In this document: positions 1 to 12,082 of the stretch, in pieces
Layout: every line of letters starts with the position of its first letter
Position numbering within the stretch: position 1 is the first letter of the stretch
NCBI RefSeq assembly: GCF_932294415.1
Contig: NC_065536.1
Location: 13,299,974 to 13,363,973, forward strand
Source of the DNA: Quercus robur
Taxonomy: Eukaryota; Streptophyta; Magnoliopsida; Fagales; Fagaceae
DNA: 64,000 nt
Direction of reading: 5' to 3'
Notes under the pieces: model-generated
Database searches by the model: none
Seen by the model: the letters and a program-made list of their open reading frames with translations, nothing else
What the model was told of the DNA's origin: nothing
Program-made: the position numbers and the translations under genes

Positions 1-809
1 GTTATCAAAAATATGGCTTTTTGTGCTATATGCAATGGTTCTCTTCTTAAGTAAACACGAGAGTTTATTGCTTGTGGGGCTTTTGCAACCTTTGGATTCT
101 TATGCAAAAAAATTTGTATTTTTAAGATTGTAATGCCAGCAGGAATCTCGGTTTCTGTCTCCGGTTAATTTTCGTCTAATAACATGATGACACGCTTTCA
201 CATAGAAGAGTTGCAAAATAATATAAAATGTTTTGTCAGAATCCTATCCTCTTCGGCTATTCCTATGTTGCAAAATGTTACTGATTTTCACCAGTATTAC
301 ATCACCTTTTTATCCATCAACCACACTTTGCCACCTAAGTTTTTGAAAATTGTTATAAATGTAGTTTTATCCTCTGGCTAATTATTAAAAGATTATGCTA
401 ACGAATACCGCATTCATTAATAATTTATTTTAGGAAAGTTTTGATATCACTTTTATGAAAAATGAAAAAAGTTGTCAAAATATTAATTACTTTTTTTTCA
501 TTTTCTATAAAAACTTTCTTTAAATAGATTATTAACAAATACCCTGAGGGCACTTGTTAACATTTCTCATTATTTAAATGGCATACCTATTAGTTAAGAG
601 TGCTTAGACCAGGTCCCAATCTCATGTACTTAGACATAAATATTAGTAGGTTATCACAAAAATAAAAAGGCATAATTATTAGTAAGAGTTTGAACCGCAC
701 TTGTTCTCTTTAAAGATAATGAAGCTCTCAATTTAAGCCCGGTTTTGTATAGTTAGAACAACATCTGCACAAGTTATAAATAGATCCAGAAAGTGGATGA
801 ATGATTCTT
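1..809. other. AT-rich intergenic DNA, no gene seen
   Basis: This stretch is AT-rich with many stops in all frames. The only open frame of note, near 184-381, is short, has no family resemblance and no splice context. I see no repeat or RNA gene here. Confidence 0.6.
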
Positions 810-1750
810 CATTTTCTATAATAAAAATTGTGTATAAATATCTAATTCAATATCTGCTCCAACACATTTCAAGTTTTCAACCCATTGATCACTACACTTA
901 TAAATAATAAAAGAGTCTCTCCTTATTAATGAGAGATTATACATTTGACTAACAATTTATCTTCCATATTAACTCTCCATCTTTATATTTAAGTCGAAAA
1001 TATTTAATCATTTTAATTGTTTAATATGAAAATGCTACCACGTTTTCCTAATAGGAAAAAATTATACATAATGAATTTTATTTTATTTTTTGATAATTTG
1101 ATAATTGAGAAACAAGGTGATTTTCATTTTCTGTAATAAAAATCGTGTACAAACACTAATTCAATATCTGCTCCAATACATTTCAAGTTTTCAACCCATT
1201 AATCAATACACTTATAAATAATAAAAGAGTCTCTCTCCTTATTAATGAGAGATTATACATTTGACTAACAAGTTATCTTCCATATTAAATCTCCATCTTT
1301 ATATTTAAGTCACCAATATTTATTCATTTTAATTGTTTAATACGAAAATGCTACCACCTTTTCCTAATAGGAAAAAATTATACATAATGAATTTTATTTT
1401 TATTTTTTGATAATTTGATAATTGAGAAACAAGGTGATTTTCATTTTCTGTAATAAAAATTGTGTATAAACATCTAATTCAAAATCTGCTCCAATACATT
1501 TCAAGTTTTTAACCCATTGATCACCGCACTTATAAATTATAAAAGAGTCTCTCTCCTTATCAATGAGAGATTATACATTTAACTAACTATTTTATCTTCC
1601 ATATTACCTCTCCATCTTTATATTTAAGTCACCAATATTTATTCAGTTTATTTGTTTAATACAAAAATGCTACCTCATTTTCTTAATAGGAAAAAATTAT
1701 ACATAATGAATTTTATTTTATTTTTTGATAATTGAGAAACAAGGTGATTT
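810..1750. repeat. Three-copy tandem repeat, unit about 316 bp
   Basis: Three consecutive copies begin at about 810, 1125 and 1442, each starting with a CATTTTCTRTAATAAAAAT-type stretch and ending with an AACAAGGTGATTT block. They are highly similar, with small indels and substitutions, and are non-coding. The last copy is cut by a SINE insertion at 1755. I do not recognise the family; the period and AT content would suit a small local satellite. Confidence 0.85.
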
Positions 1751-1754
1751 GACT

Positions 1755-1908
1755 CTTTTTTTTTTTTTTAGATAGTTTTAATCTATGACGTCTGCTTCTG
1801 ATAATAACTCTTTATCATCAGACCAAGACACCAATCGGTTTTTGGTATCAGTGGGAATTGAACCCCAAATCTTTTATTCAACTATCACAGTTAAGCTAAT
1901 TGGAACCT
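1755..1908 (-). mobile_element. tRNA-derived SINE, minus orientation
   Basis: The element is flanked by a perfect 16-bp target-site duplication, ACAAGGTGATTTGACT, at 1739-1754 and 1909-1924. On the minus strand it begins with a tRNA-like head: an A-box-like TAGCTTAACTG and a B-box-like GGTTCAATTCC. It ends in a poly(A) tail, seen as a T run on the plus strand. Two relatives lie at 2062-2219 and 6416-6583. The duplication is perfect, so the insertion is fairly young. Confidence 0.85.
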
Positions 1909-2061
1909 ACAAGGTGATTTGACTTTGATAATTGAGAAACAAGGTGATTTGACTCTAAATGGCCAAACATTTTTGTTGAGAAGTGCCACTCTTGGACGTA
2001 GAGATGGCTACTCTTTAAAAAAAATGAGGAATATTAGTCCTTAATAAAAGAATTCTAATAA

Positions 2062-2219
2062 TAGATCTTAGTAAATTCTCTAATGGTTGAATACGAGATT
2101 TGGAGTTCAATTTCCACCCACACCAAAAATTGATTAGTATCTTGATCTAATGATAAAGTGCTATCATTAGAAGCAGACGCCATAAGTTGAAACTTTCTTT
2201 TTTTTAAAAAAAAAAAAAA
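2062..2219 (+). mobile_element. tRNA-derived SINE, plus orientation, same family
   Basis: This copy shares the B-box region (GAGTTCAATTTCC) and the body motif around AAGTGCTATCATTAGAAGC with the SINE at 1755-1908. It ends in a run of about 13 A. An 8-bp TCTAATAA flanks both sides (2054-2061 and 2220-2227), taken as the target-site duplication. It is more diverged than its neighbour, especially in the A box. Confidence 0.7.
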
Positions 2220-2227
2220 TCTAATAA

Positions 2228-3621
2228 CTACTCCTATTCCTTGATCTATTTTTTTTTTTTAATTCATAAATAGATAATACTCATTGAGCATATACCACAT
2301 GTAGAAATTTGTTTTAAAAAACGATATTTTTTATTTTCGGTTATAAAAAATATATAATTTAATTTTTTCACTTTGAAAATAAGTTTTAGAAAGAGTTTTC
2401 TGAATATATAATCAAACAAAGCATACGATTCAACTTTGATTTTAAATTTTAAATAATTTTCAGAAAATATTTTAATTTTAACCAAAACTTCAAGTATTGC
2501 TAGCCTTGGTCAGCATGTATTATTTTTTTAATTCAGGGTTTTATAAAGTATATAGTTTTTTTTTTTTTTTTTTGGATCTATATAATTGGCTATGTTATTC
2601 TTAAATGAACAATTTTCTAGACATGAAAAGCGATCAGTTTCAAAGACTATTTCAAATTCAACTTACTTGCTAGCTTTCAGCAACTTTCTCAATTAAAATA
2701 ATTAAAGGTTAGCTTATTTTTTCAGTCCCATTTCTGTTTTCCTCACAGCAAATGTCCAATCAAGTCTATTTTCCTCCATAAACTATTTTGCTATTTTGCA
2801 TTAAAAAAGTCACCAACCAGTAATGATTAAAACATCAAATTATAGGTATAGCTATAGCTATAGCCTCCTTCCCCACCAGCCTTGATGTGTATTGGCAAAC
2901 ACAGCAATCTTTTCTAATATGGAAATATCTGCTTGTAATCCACTCTTTTCTACTTTCAATTGATAAGATTTGAATATAGGGTAATGCTATTTGCAAACCT
3001 CGTGTTGATTACTTTTGTTAATTCTTTTTTTGTCAAATCAACAGTGAATATCAACCCTGTTCACAAACTTTTGCAAAGCTTTAGTGCAAAAAGCATTTCC
3101 TTTATGACAAATATCATACTCATCCGGTTCATCCAAAAAAAATATCATTCCCATCCCATGTCATTAAACACATCTACCAAGGCTGAGTGTCTTGTCTTTG
3201 GGAGATGGAACAGTAATGAACAAGACAAGATCTCCCGCTCTTTTCTTTTTTCTTTTTTGGTTATAGATCTCCTGCTCTTATTAGGACACTTGTTTTGGAT
3301 ATTAGTTTTGAGGCACACATGTAAATCACCATTGGAGAATAATAAACAATATAATGATTCTATCACATTATTATTTAATTTAAAATATATTTTTTTCTAT
3401 TCATTTAGTACGATGACCAATAATTTATTTACAACAAAATTACTTCTAAAGAGTTTATCAAGTGGATGCTAAAAGCAAAATCAAGTGACTATAAACAGCA
3501 TTTGAAATATCCAATATTATAAGTTTAAAAAGTATGAAAATAAAAAGACCAAAAAAAGCCCTCAATTCTTTTTTTTTGCTAAACAAAATTTTTCAACCCA
3601 TTAGCTTAGCAATATGCATTT
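2228..3621. other. AT-rich intergenic DNA, no gene supported
   Basis: There are long A and T homopolymers. A 170-codon open frame at 2960-3472 has low-complexity, hydrophobic AT-driven composition and no recognisable motif, so I do not call it a gene. Nothing else is supported. Confidence 0.5.
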
Positions 3622-3951
3622 TAGGGTCCGTTTGTTTTGACTTCAAACGGAATTCAGAAATCATTTTCCGAAAAATAGCATGTTTGGTAGGTCTGGTAAA
3701 TTGGGTCAAACTGAAAATATTTTCAGTTTGACCGTAAAATAAGGCTTATGAGGCAGAAAATGAATTTAGTTCTCATTTTCACTTCAAAGTATTTCTGGAG
3801 AGACGGAATTCAGAAATCATTTTCCGAAAAATAGCATGTTTGGTAGGTCTGGTAAATTGGGTCAAACTGAAAATATTTTCAGTTTGACCGTAAAATAAGG
3901 CTTATGAGGCAGAAAATGAATTTAGTTCTCATTTTCACTTCAAAGTATTTC

Positions 3952-4011
<60 letters not shown>

Positions 4012-4432
4012 ACTTCGCCGACGACCACAGACCAAGTTCCAGTCCGACGATCGCAGCACCGCGCCGCTCGATCTCGTCGCTCGATCTCGCCTCCACCGCG
4101 CGATCTCACCTTCTCCTCCGCCGGGTGATCTCAATTTGACCGGATTTGATGAATTTTTTTGCTGGGTTTTGTTTCTTTTGTGAATGAGTGTGGAATTGAT
4201 TCATTTTCCACATGTTTACAGTTGAGGAAGTGTATGGAAAATTGGGTGGCTTGGCTATGTAAAGCATTTTCTGTAAAAATGTTTGAACGAACCAAACACC
4301 GGAATTGATTTTCCGTAAAACGAATTTTGAGGCAACCAAACAGCTTAAATACAATTTTCTTTCCTGAAAATAGCATTTCCGAAAAATAAATATTTTCCGG
4401 AAAATATTTTACGGGAACCAAACACAGCCTTA
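3622..4432. mobile_element. Non-autonomous DNA transposon (MITE-like) with internal duplication
   Basis: The ends are imperfect inverted repeats: TAGGGTCCGTTTG on the left, and on the right the complement of TAAGGCTGTGTTTGG. The interior is rich in TTTTCCG and GGAAAATATTTT motifs. A 156-bp segment is duplicated head to tail (3647-3802 and 3803-3958), followed by a (GA)n tract at 3954-4007. No transposase is present. A clear target-site duplication was not found; hAT or PIF ancestry is possible. It sits just 3' of the EEF2KMT-like gene. Confidence 0.6.
3954..4007. repeat. (GA)n microsatellite
   Basis: About 27 uninterrupted GA dinucleotides. The overlapping Ser-Leu or Arg-Glu open frames are artefacts of this tract. 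Confidence 0.97.
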
Positions 4433-4538
4433 GAACAAAGAAACCAAAATACCTCATTCTTTAGCCCATATATGTGTTTAGGAGTAACAAAGTGATTACA
4501 GCCACATTGCACCACAAATAAAACCAAACTCAACTCTC

Positions 4539-4542
<4 letters not shown>

Positions 4543-4575
<33 letters not shown>
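4543..4575. repeat. (TA)n microsatellite
   Basis: About 16 TA dinucleotides, located 3' of the methyltransferase gene stop codon. Confidence 0.97.
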
Positions 4576-4577
<2 letters not shown>

Positions 4578-4760
4578 TAGGATTAGGATATTGGTAACTT
4601 ACAAGTCTAACATGGTTGCAACTCAGAATACAACAATTTTTTTTCACATGACTAGAAAATGCCAAAAGCTAGTTATAATGTCAATGTAGCAGCTATTTTT
4701 TTTAAATAAAAATATTGTGTACGAGGCTCTGAATAAAATGGAAACACGATACACACAAAG

Positions 4761-6137
4761 TTATTTGCATGAGAGAACAAATAGCCGCACATTGGATCTA
4801 TCATATGACTGCATGTAAGGGAGCAGATTGAGTGGTTTGTGTGTTTCAGTGAGGTCTGTAATGGTGATGTTTGCCTGGTCCACCAAAGAGAGAAAATGAT
4901 TGAATGTGTCAATATTGCGAATAACAGAAGCAATATAAGCCACGGGACCTTTCCTTGACCCAGTATTTGAAGTGCCATTACATATTATTTTGCCTCCATT
5001 AGCATCAAATCCATTGCCATTATCATTAGCATTAGCATTCCCTTGAAGAGAACCATTAAATTTACCATCCATACTTTTACCATCCAACAAAGAACCCTGG
5101 CAACTGTCATTCTGCTTTGTAGATGATGGTATCTTCTTGTTCAAAAGAATGGCGAGTAGTCGAACAAGATATGGGAGGCATGCTGGATCATATATTACAT
5201 CTGCGCCCAAACTGGAGAACAAGGAGGGAAGTAGCACTGATTAAGCATCAAATAGGCTAACAATTGAACATAAATCGCAGTGTTTGGCAACTTGATCTCC
5301 CAACATGGAATCAAAAGTTGGCATAATCATCTGATCAAATTTGTCATCTATTTGACATGGATATTGGTAAATGGTATGATGTGCAAAGAGCTCAAAGAGT
5401 CCAATAAGTCACAAAAAACACATAAATACTCACATAACATCTGGCATGAAGTCTTGGAGCTCATTTTCTGATGCAGATTCCCAAGGCAGATGAATGCATT
5501 TTATCTGAGATTTATAGTGTGTTTCAGGTTTTTCAGCTACTACTGATTTAAATCAATTCCTATGTGATCAATATGATAAGGTATTTGATTCATTGTGACC
5601 ATCACTCACAGTATTTGAATCTTCAGTTCTTTCTTGTCTATTGGTTTCAATGCTGAAATTGTTCGACTCCAAATTAAGCTTCATGTTCATCAGAGTTGAC
5701 AGGTCACCATCACTTAGTGCAACCTGTATGTATCAAACATAAAATTTTCAAGGGTGATTAACCATTTACAATTTTTAGATAATGCATTGGTAAAATAAGT
5801 CTTCTCATGGATCAGAGGGACAAAAATTACCCCCAGAACTTGGAGAGAAAGAAACAAACAAGCTTGGCAACCAGCATGTTTCATAGGTTTTCAGTCACTC
5901 AGGCTTTGAAGGAAAGAAACTAAAATCTCAGAATTTCCATCATAAAGAATCCAATTTCAGCAGATTAGCAGATTATTATGTCATAAAACCATTGTAAAAA
6001 CTAAAAACAGATGGTTCTTTTTTTCCAACGAGATTTAAATTTTGAAAACATACCTTGGAGGCTTCCACATGGGCAAGACAAATGCCAACCAAACCAACAC
6101 CTGAACCGACCTGTTTTTGAAGTTTTGGGCCAAACAA

Positions 6138-6170
<33 letters not shown>

Positions 6171-9100
6171 CAACTGATAAGAACTCTACATTTATACAAG
6201 ACAAGCAATATGAGAAAAAAAATTAACATGCCATGAAAAAAAAGGCAAATACAAGTGTTTTTTTTTTTGGGGGGGGGGGTGGGGGGGGGGAAGATTAATG
6301 CAGTTTAACTTATACATTAAAAGCGAAAAACTAGGGGAAAACTATGTTTGGATTGGAAAAATAAATCTTCACATGATGTATTGACAAGAACATTACTTAA
6401 ATGATAATCTCATAGTTTTTTTATTTTCTTTTAGATATGATAAGATTTGACACTTATAGCATTCTATGATAATTGCTCTTTATCATTAGGCCAAGAGACG
6501 CCAATTGGTTTGTTTTTGGTATAAGTGGAATTTTAACCCAGGTCCCTTATTTGACAACAAGGATTGAGCAAAATGGAACCACAATCTCAGAGATTTAGGG
6601 TATGTTTGGTAACTATTTTTTCTCCTTGTTTTATGTTTCCAAAAACAATTTTCTATTTTTGATACTAAAAAACTTGTTTGGCAATCCAAAATGGACAGAA
6701 AACAAAAACTGTTTTCAAAACTCAATTTGTGAAGGAAACTAAAAACATGTAAAAGACTGTTTTCAGTTTCTAATTTTCAAAAATCAATGAAAATACGCAT
6801 TTAATTTAATGAATCTATCTCATTTAATAAGTTAGCATTAGAGTTCAAATCTTAGTAACAACATATTTTAGTATTTTCTATTTTTTTCTTCAAAAAATTA
6901 TCTTTTTTAATTTCAACTAACCAAACATGTTTTTGATTTCAAAAATACAAGAAAATTGTTTTTTCTTTATATTCCCAAAAACAAGTTTTTGAAAATAAAA
7001 AACAAAAACTATTACCAAACATAACCTTAGTATTACAAGTGCATCCAATACAGAAACTCATTTCTAGATGATTCATGAATCTATAAATGTACAGCAAAAA
7101 TTTGTAATTTGAAATAGAACAGATAGATTCTTGAATAGAGACCTTACCTCAAAGCAAGATTTATTCGAGAATAATCCTGGAAAAGAAAGTATGAACTCTG
7201 ATAAGAAAAGACTTGAGGGCCAAAGTGCACAACTGCATAAAACAAGCAGTTTCTAATTTTAGATTAGTCTGAAACGTTAATAAAAATAAATGAAACAACT
7301 TTTATAATCTTTTTTTTTTTTTTTGATAGGTAATAACATCTTTATTGATAAAAAGTACAATGCGCAAAACCCCAAATACGAAACCACTCAAACAAAGTCC
7401 TAAGTGGCAAAAACTTCAAACGATCTACATCTCTCTCAATTTCCTCAAAAGTTCAAGCATTGCATTCCTTCCAGGTTAACCACATAAGCCACGCCGGTAC
7501 CATATTCCAAACATTCGAAGAATGAATCCCCAACAAATACCACCATGTAGAGAGAAGAGAAACAACAATCTTTGGCATCACCCATTGAACCCCAAACTAT
7601 AGAAAGAATTCACTCCACGAGGTTTGAGCAAACTTACAATGGAGCAATAAATGATCCACAGTTTCCTCTTCGCATCAACATAGGCAACACCAATTAACAA
7701 GAGGCAAATTCTTCTTAACAAGTTTGTCAATTGTGAGAATCCCACCCCTAACAGCTGTCCATAAGAAAAAAAGCCACCCTTTTAGGTACCTTAACACACC
7801 AAATGCTCTTCCAGGGAAAAGACACCGACAGAGCTTCCAGCAATTAATAATAGAAAGAGAGCATTTCAAAAAACCACTACAATTCAATTGCCATATCATG
7901 GTATCATCACCCTCTCCCCCCCCCCCCCCCCCCCCAAGTAATTTGGATGAGATATGCACAAAGAAATCATAAAAAATCGCCATCTCCCAGTCCTGAAATT
8001 CACAATGGAAAAGTAATTTCTAGCTTCTACCACCCCCATCAAGTGCAATATCAACCATATCAGAAATCCTAGCTTCTTTATCCATAGCACAAGCAAACAT
8101 TTCCAGATATAAATCTTTCAAAGAAATAGAGCTACTCCAAGGGTCATGCCAGAATCGAATACAAATACCCTCACCCGCTGCATACAACACATGACCAAAG
8201 AAACTCTCAGCCCCCTTCCTAATGTTCTTCTATATGTCACATCCACGTGTTCTTCTAACAACGCTAGTATACCATCCACCACTAGCCTCCCCATATTTGG
8301 AGGCTATAACTTGCCTCCATAAACATGTGACCTCATTCGCAAACCGCTAGAGTCACTTCCCAAGTAAAGCTTGGTTAAACAGCCCAATCTTCCTGATCCC
8401 CAAACCACCTACCTCCACTGGCCACACAACCTTTTCCCAAGCAACAAGCAAAAATTTAAAAACATCAGTAGATCTCGCCCGAAGGAAATTCCTCTAAATC
8501 CTTTCTAATCTGTCCACCATATATTGTGAAATAGTAAACAAAGATAAATAATAAGTGGGAAGACTTGATAAAGTACTCTTCAATGAAGTAAGTCTACCCC
8601 TTTTGACAAATATAACCGCTTCCAACTTGAAAGCTTTTTCTATATCCTTTCAATAATAGGGTTTCAAATCGAAGAATCCTTATAATGAGCCCCCAAGGGC
8701 ATATCCAAATAAGACATGAGCAAACAGCCAACCTTACAACATATAATACGAGCCAAATTAGCCAAATTCCCAACCTCACCAACTGGCACAATCTCACTCT
8801 TACCAACAATTACTTTCAAGCTTGTGATAGCTTCAAAGAAAATCAGAACCATACGAATATATAATAATTGTTCCCTGGAAGCGTCACAAAATGAAAAATA
8901 CTAATCATGGGTAATTTTTGACAGATCTAATATGATCATATGAAAGACACCAAACCATCGGATTGACAAACTCTATAGAACTATTATTTTCAATAAATAA
9001 AGTAAACAATTTTTCATCAAACCAGTTTGGAGGAAAATTCGTCCAAGCTGCTACATTGTGCTTTAAATGGCCACCCACGTGTGTTTTTATTTAATTGCCA

Positions 9101-11559
9101 TTTGCCTTAGCCAAATGACTTAAAAGGTCATGTAATTAAAAGAAATGAGGATGGCCACATGAATTGCCTCATAATGGATTGTAGAAGAGTACTTCAAACC
9201 AGTTTTAAGGAAAACTTTGTCCTTTAAATAAAATAAAAAAGAGGCCTCTATGCATGCATAGTTCTAGGACTTAGGACCTGCTTTATGGTAGCTGAGCTGG
9301 ATTAATGACCTTGACATCATGCATGGGCCATGAACAAACAATCGGATTAGGAAACTTTAATTGAGACCTGCCGTAGCGACAAACCCGTCAATGCTTTCAT
9401 TGAATTGCTAAAAACTGTACTAATAATTCTAAGGAATAGTGACTGTTCAAGTGTTCATATAACTGAATAGAAAAGGCAAGACCATTTGATCCATTACCCC
9501 CCCCCCCCCCAATTAAAAGAGAGCGAGAGAGAGAGAGAGAGAGAGAGAGAGCGAAACAACCCATTTCATTCAGTTAACCAAAAGGAGGCTAATCCACTGT
9601 ACACAGGCTCTTAATCAGCTGCCTGATTTTTTTTTTCTCCTAAACAGCAAATGACCCTTCTACCCAGCAGTTTAATAAACACAACTAACGGGAATTCATT
9701 GCCTAATTTGTGATTTCTCACAAAGGATTTACAAACAGATCTCCTTATAATTCTGACAGATGCAAAGTGATAAAAAGAGAAAGCGCTAAATGACAGGGCA
9801 AGCCCAAATTCACTATAATTGAATATGCTTTTCACAGATCTTGAAGTTTGATAATTGTTTATACTCAATTGGTCTAATCAAAAAATTCATCAACAATTTT
9901 AGTTTTGCAGATATCACCTACAAGACAGAGATATCATTAATGAAGCATACCCAGTATCTCCGTCAAGCATGTTGAGAGAACACCGTAGTGGGACCACCAG
10001 TTTCCCTGAGTTAGGACAACTTGGTAATTGAGAAGAACCTAGAAGTACCAAATTATCCACCCAAATCTAAGTTAATGCAACTAAACTATAGACTTTATAC
10101 CAAAATAACATGATTGAGAATTATTACCAGCAGGAAAAAGAAATGAAATGCATTTGCAGATTCTTCCTTTGACCACATTATCATCCTAGAGGGGAAAAAA
10201 AAGATCTTGTCAAACCCATTCAAGCATGTAAGTTCTTAGAGAATAACACGCGCAAATAATTCAAATGACAACAAAGTTAAATAACTCCTCCATTGACCAG
10301 CCGTACCTTCAATGATGTCATGTAATAAGCATATTGTTCGTATAATTCATCCAAAACAAGATCATGGTTCAGCTCTATTTCAGCAATAAGCTTCTTCAGG
10401 AAATTCTTCAAGTATGGAGCATGAAAGTTTTCAGCCTGCGTTGACCATTTGACTGAACCAAATTTATAATAGAGAAACAATGCATACAAAGGATTTGATT
10501 GCAGCTTAGAAAATGCACAACAAGGACTTTTTTTTTTTTTTTTTTTTTAATTGAAGACATGAAAGTAAAACTTCTGCTGTACTAATCCCATTCATGCAAA
10601 AACAGTACATACAAAACCGTCTTTGTCTTTGAAAACAGGGTTCAGAAAAACATAGAAAACCCAATTTCTTCAAATTTTTAAAGCTACTTCCTTGCCTCTA
10701 CTTGAAGTTTTAAACACAATTCTCCACTAAGAAAGTAGAACTAGAAACCAATCTAACCTCACAAATCTTCATCAATTTTCCTAAATAAAGCTTTAAAAAC
10801 TGACATTTAAATTTCTTTGTGAAAGGGCGGGAAAAAGCATTCTTGCCCCAAATTATGTTCATTTCTTTTCCCCACATTTGCAGAAAACAAATAAAGCTTA
10901 ACACACCTAAAACACCATCCACTTTTTCAGCATTCTTGCTAACAATTAAGCCACCAAGTTCTAAAACCCATTACACATATCAAAACCCAAGTCATAAAAA
11001 CTCATAAAAATAAGCACATAAATACAAAACAGTTATATTCAAATGCATCAAATAGAAGTTATACAGTTTGCAACCAAACAAAGGTTAACACCTAAAATTC
11101 AATCCACATACTAACAACTAAGCCACCAAGTCTTAAAACCCATTACAGAAATCAAAACTCAAGTCACAAAAACTCATTTATAAACACATAAATACAATAT
11201 CAATGTAAAATTTTGCATACAAATGCATAGAAAATAAAGTATAGAGTTTTTGTTTTTTTTTTTACAGCTTTGCTTAAGCAATGGTCCCAAATGAACCTCT
11301 GTACTCCCTCACTAACCGACCCTCCACCGCATACCCTACAATTCAACCAAAAAAAACCAACACAATATTATTAGAATAGGAACATGGGTGGCGCCGCACG
11401 TTAGCCACGTGCACCACAGTTTGCTAAAATACGCTGGTGCCGGAAATTTAGGCCCTACCGGGACAAGGAGATTAAGGATTCGGTGGAATCCATGGCGAGG
11501 AAAGCTGAGACCAGGTGAAGGCACGAAGGGTCCGAGGGATCGAACTCTTGGTCCGCCAT
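4761..11559 (-). CDS. EEF2KMT: Protein-lysine methyltransferase, EEF2KMT/FAM86 family (10 exons)
   Basis: Ten exons join in phase: 11559-11459, 11335-11266, 10435-10307, 10185-10128, 10038-9951, 7232-7148, 6110-6054, 5723-5610, 5504-5434 and 5211-4761. All introns are GT-AG, and the exons sum to 1224 nt (407 aa plus TAA). The N-terminal FAM86 region contains [12 protein letters not shown] and [12 protein letters not shown] (residues about 64-96). The S-adenosylmethionine motif [19 protein letters not shown] lies near residues 178-196, followed by [18 protein letters not shown] motif starts near residue 261. The C-terminus ([11 protein letters not shown]) aligns with human EEF2KMT PEVYVAFTVRNPET. 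Family members methylate a lysine of elongation factor 2 in the cytosol. The substrate here is inferred. An Asn/Gly-rich insert around residues 300-330 looks lineage-specific. Exon joins are predicted from sequence, not transcripts. Introns 5 and 6 are swollen by transposons. Confidence 0.9.
6141..6168. repeat. (GA)n microsatellite in an intron
   Basis: Fourteen GA units about 30 bp upstream, in gene orientation, of the exon carrying the SAM-binding motif. On the transcript it is a CT tract that may serve as part of the polypyrimidine tract. Confidence 0.95.
6416..6583 (-). mobile_element. tRNA-derived SINE in the methyltransferase gene intron
   Basis: This is the third copy of the SINE family seen at 1755 and 2062. 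It shares the body motif GGCCAAGAGACGCCAATTGG and a degenerate B box, with a T-rich tail on the plus strand. The flanks AATCTCATAG (6406-6415) and AATCTCAGAG (6584-6593) form a 10-bp target-site duplication with one mismatch. It is older than the copy at 1755. Confidence 0.75.
6599..7026. mobile_element. PIF/Harbinger-like MITE in the methyltransferase gene intron
   Basis: The termini are inverted: GGGTATGTTTGGTAA at the left and the complement of GGTTATGTTTGGTAA at the right. The flanks are TTA on both sides (6596-6598 and 7027-7029), the 3-bp target preference of PIF/Harbinger elements. The interior is A/T-rich with no coding capacity. It abuts the SINE at 6416-6583. Confidence 0.7.
7310..8858 (-). 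mobile_element. 5'-truncated L1-type LINE inside an intron
   Basis: On the minus strand the sequence encodes the C-terminal part of an L1 reverse transcriptase ([12 protein letters not shown], then [12 protein letters not shown]). A zf-RVT region follows ([21 protein letters not shown]-like, near 7680-7790). The 3' end is ATTACCTATC followed by a poly(A) tail, seen as a T run at 7310-7324. Many frameshifts and stops make it dead. It has the same orientation as the host gene and accounts for much of the 2.7-kb intron between exons 5 and 6. Only the 3' third survives, typical of incomplete reverse transcription. A (G)n/(C)n run at about 7916-7936 has formed inside it. Confidence 0.85.
9497..9552. 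repeat. Poly(C) run and (GA)n microsatellite in an intron
   Basis: A run of 14 C (9497-9510) is followed by a GA tract (9518-9552, slightly interrupted). Both lie in intron 5 of the methyltransferase gene. Non-coding. Confidence 0.9.
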
Positions 11560-12082
11560 GGCTGAGATTCTCTATAGGGTTTTGGGTTTTTGAGGGAGAG
11601 AGTGTTTTTTATTTATTTATTTATAGTCCATGCTACAAGTCGTTTAGTGATATTAAACCCGTTAGTACGCTAGGTTTCCAGTGTTTTCTTCCTCAAAAAA
11701 AAAAAAAAAAGGTTTCCAGTGTTTTTTCTAACTTCTAACTTTCTCCTCTCAAAAAAAAAAAAAGTCTCAACTATTAAAAGTCTCTCAAGTCTCAACTATT
11801 AACTGTATCAGTTTAGGCCTTCAACTTTCAACCAAAAAAAAAGTTGAATTAAAAAAAAAATTATTTGATTTTAGTTAAGGGGTTAAATTGATACAATTAA
11901 TAGTTGAGGGATTCTTAATTTGAAAATTAATGGAAGAAGTTAACACAACTAAATGTATGACAAATGTAGTTTTCAAAAAAAAAAATGTATGACAAATGTA
12001 CAAGGAACAAAATTATGATTTGATAATAAAAGTAACAGACTACAATTTAAAAAATAAAAAATAAATAAGATACACTAAGTTA
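11560..12082. other. 5' flank of the methyltransferase gene, no other gene
   Basis: This region lies directly upstream, on the minus strand, of the ATG at 11559-11557. It holds A/T homopolymers, and I could not single out a TATA box with confidence. A small duplicated motif, GTTTCCAGTGTTTT, occurs at about 11672 and 11711. Confidence 0.4.

Noticed and set aside
810-1750. Tandem repeat as a CRISPR-like array
   Set aside because: The units are about 316 bp and contiguous, without short repeats separated by unique spacers, and the genome is plant nuclear.
2960-3472. 170-codon plus-strand frame
   Set aside because: Hydrophobic AT-driven composition, no recognisable domain, and no splice or promoter context.
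3879-4134. Ser-Leu and Arg-Glu repeat proteins on both strands
   Set aside because: They are direct translations of the (GA)n microsatellite and the flanking element sequence.
7675-7983. Minus-strand 102-codon frame as an extra exon of the methyltransferase
   Set aside because: It matches the L1 zf-RVT region and lies between exons that already join in phase.
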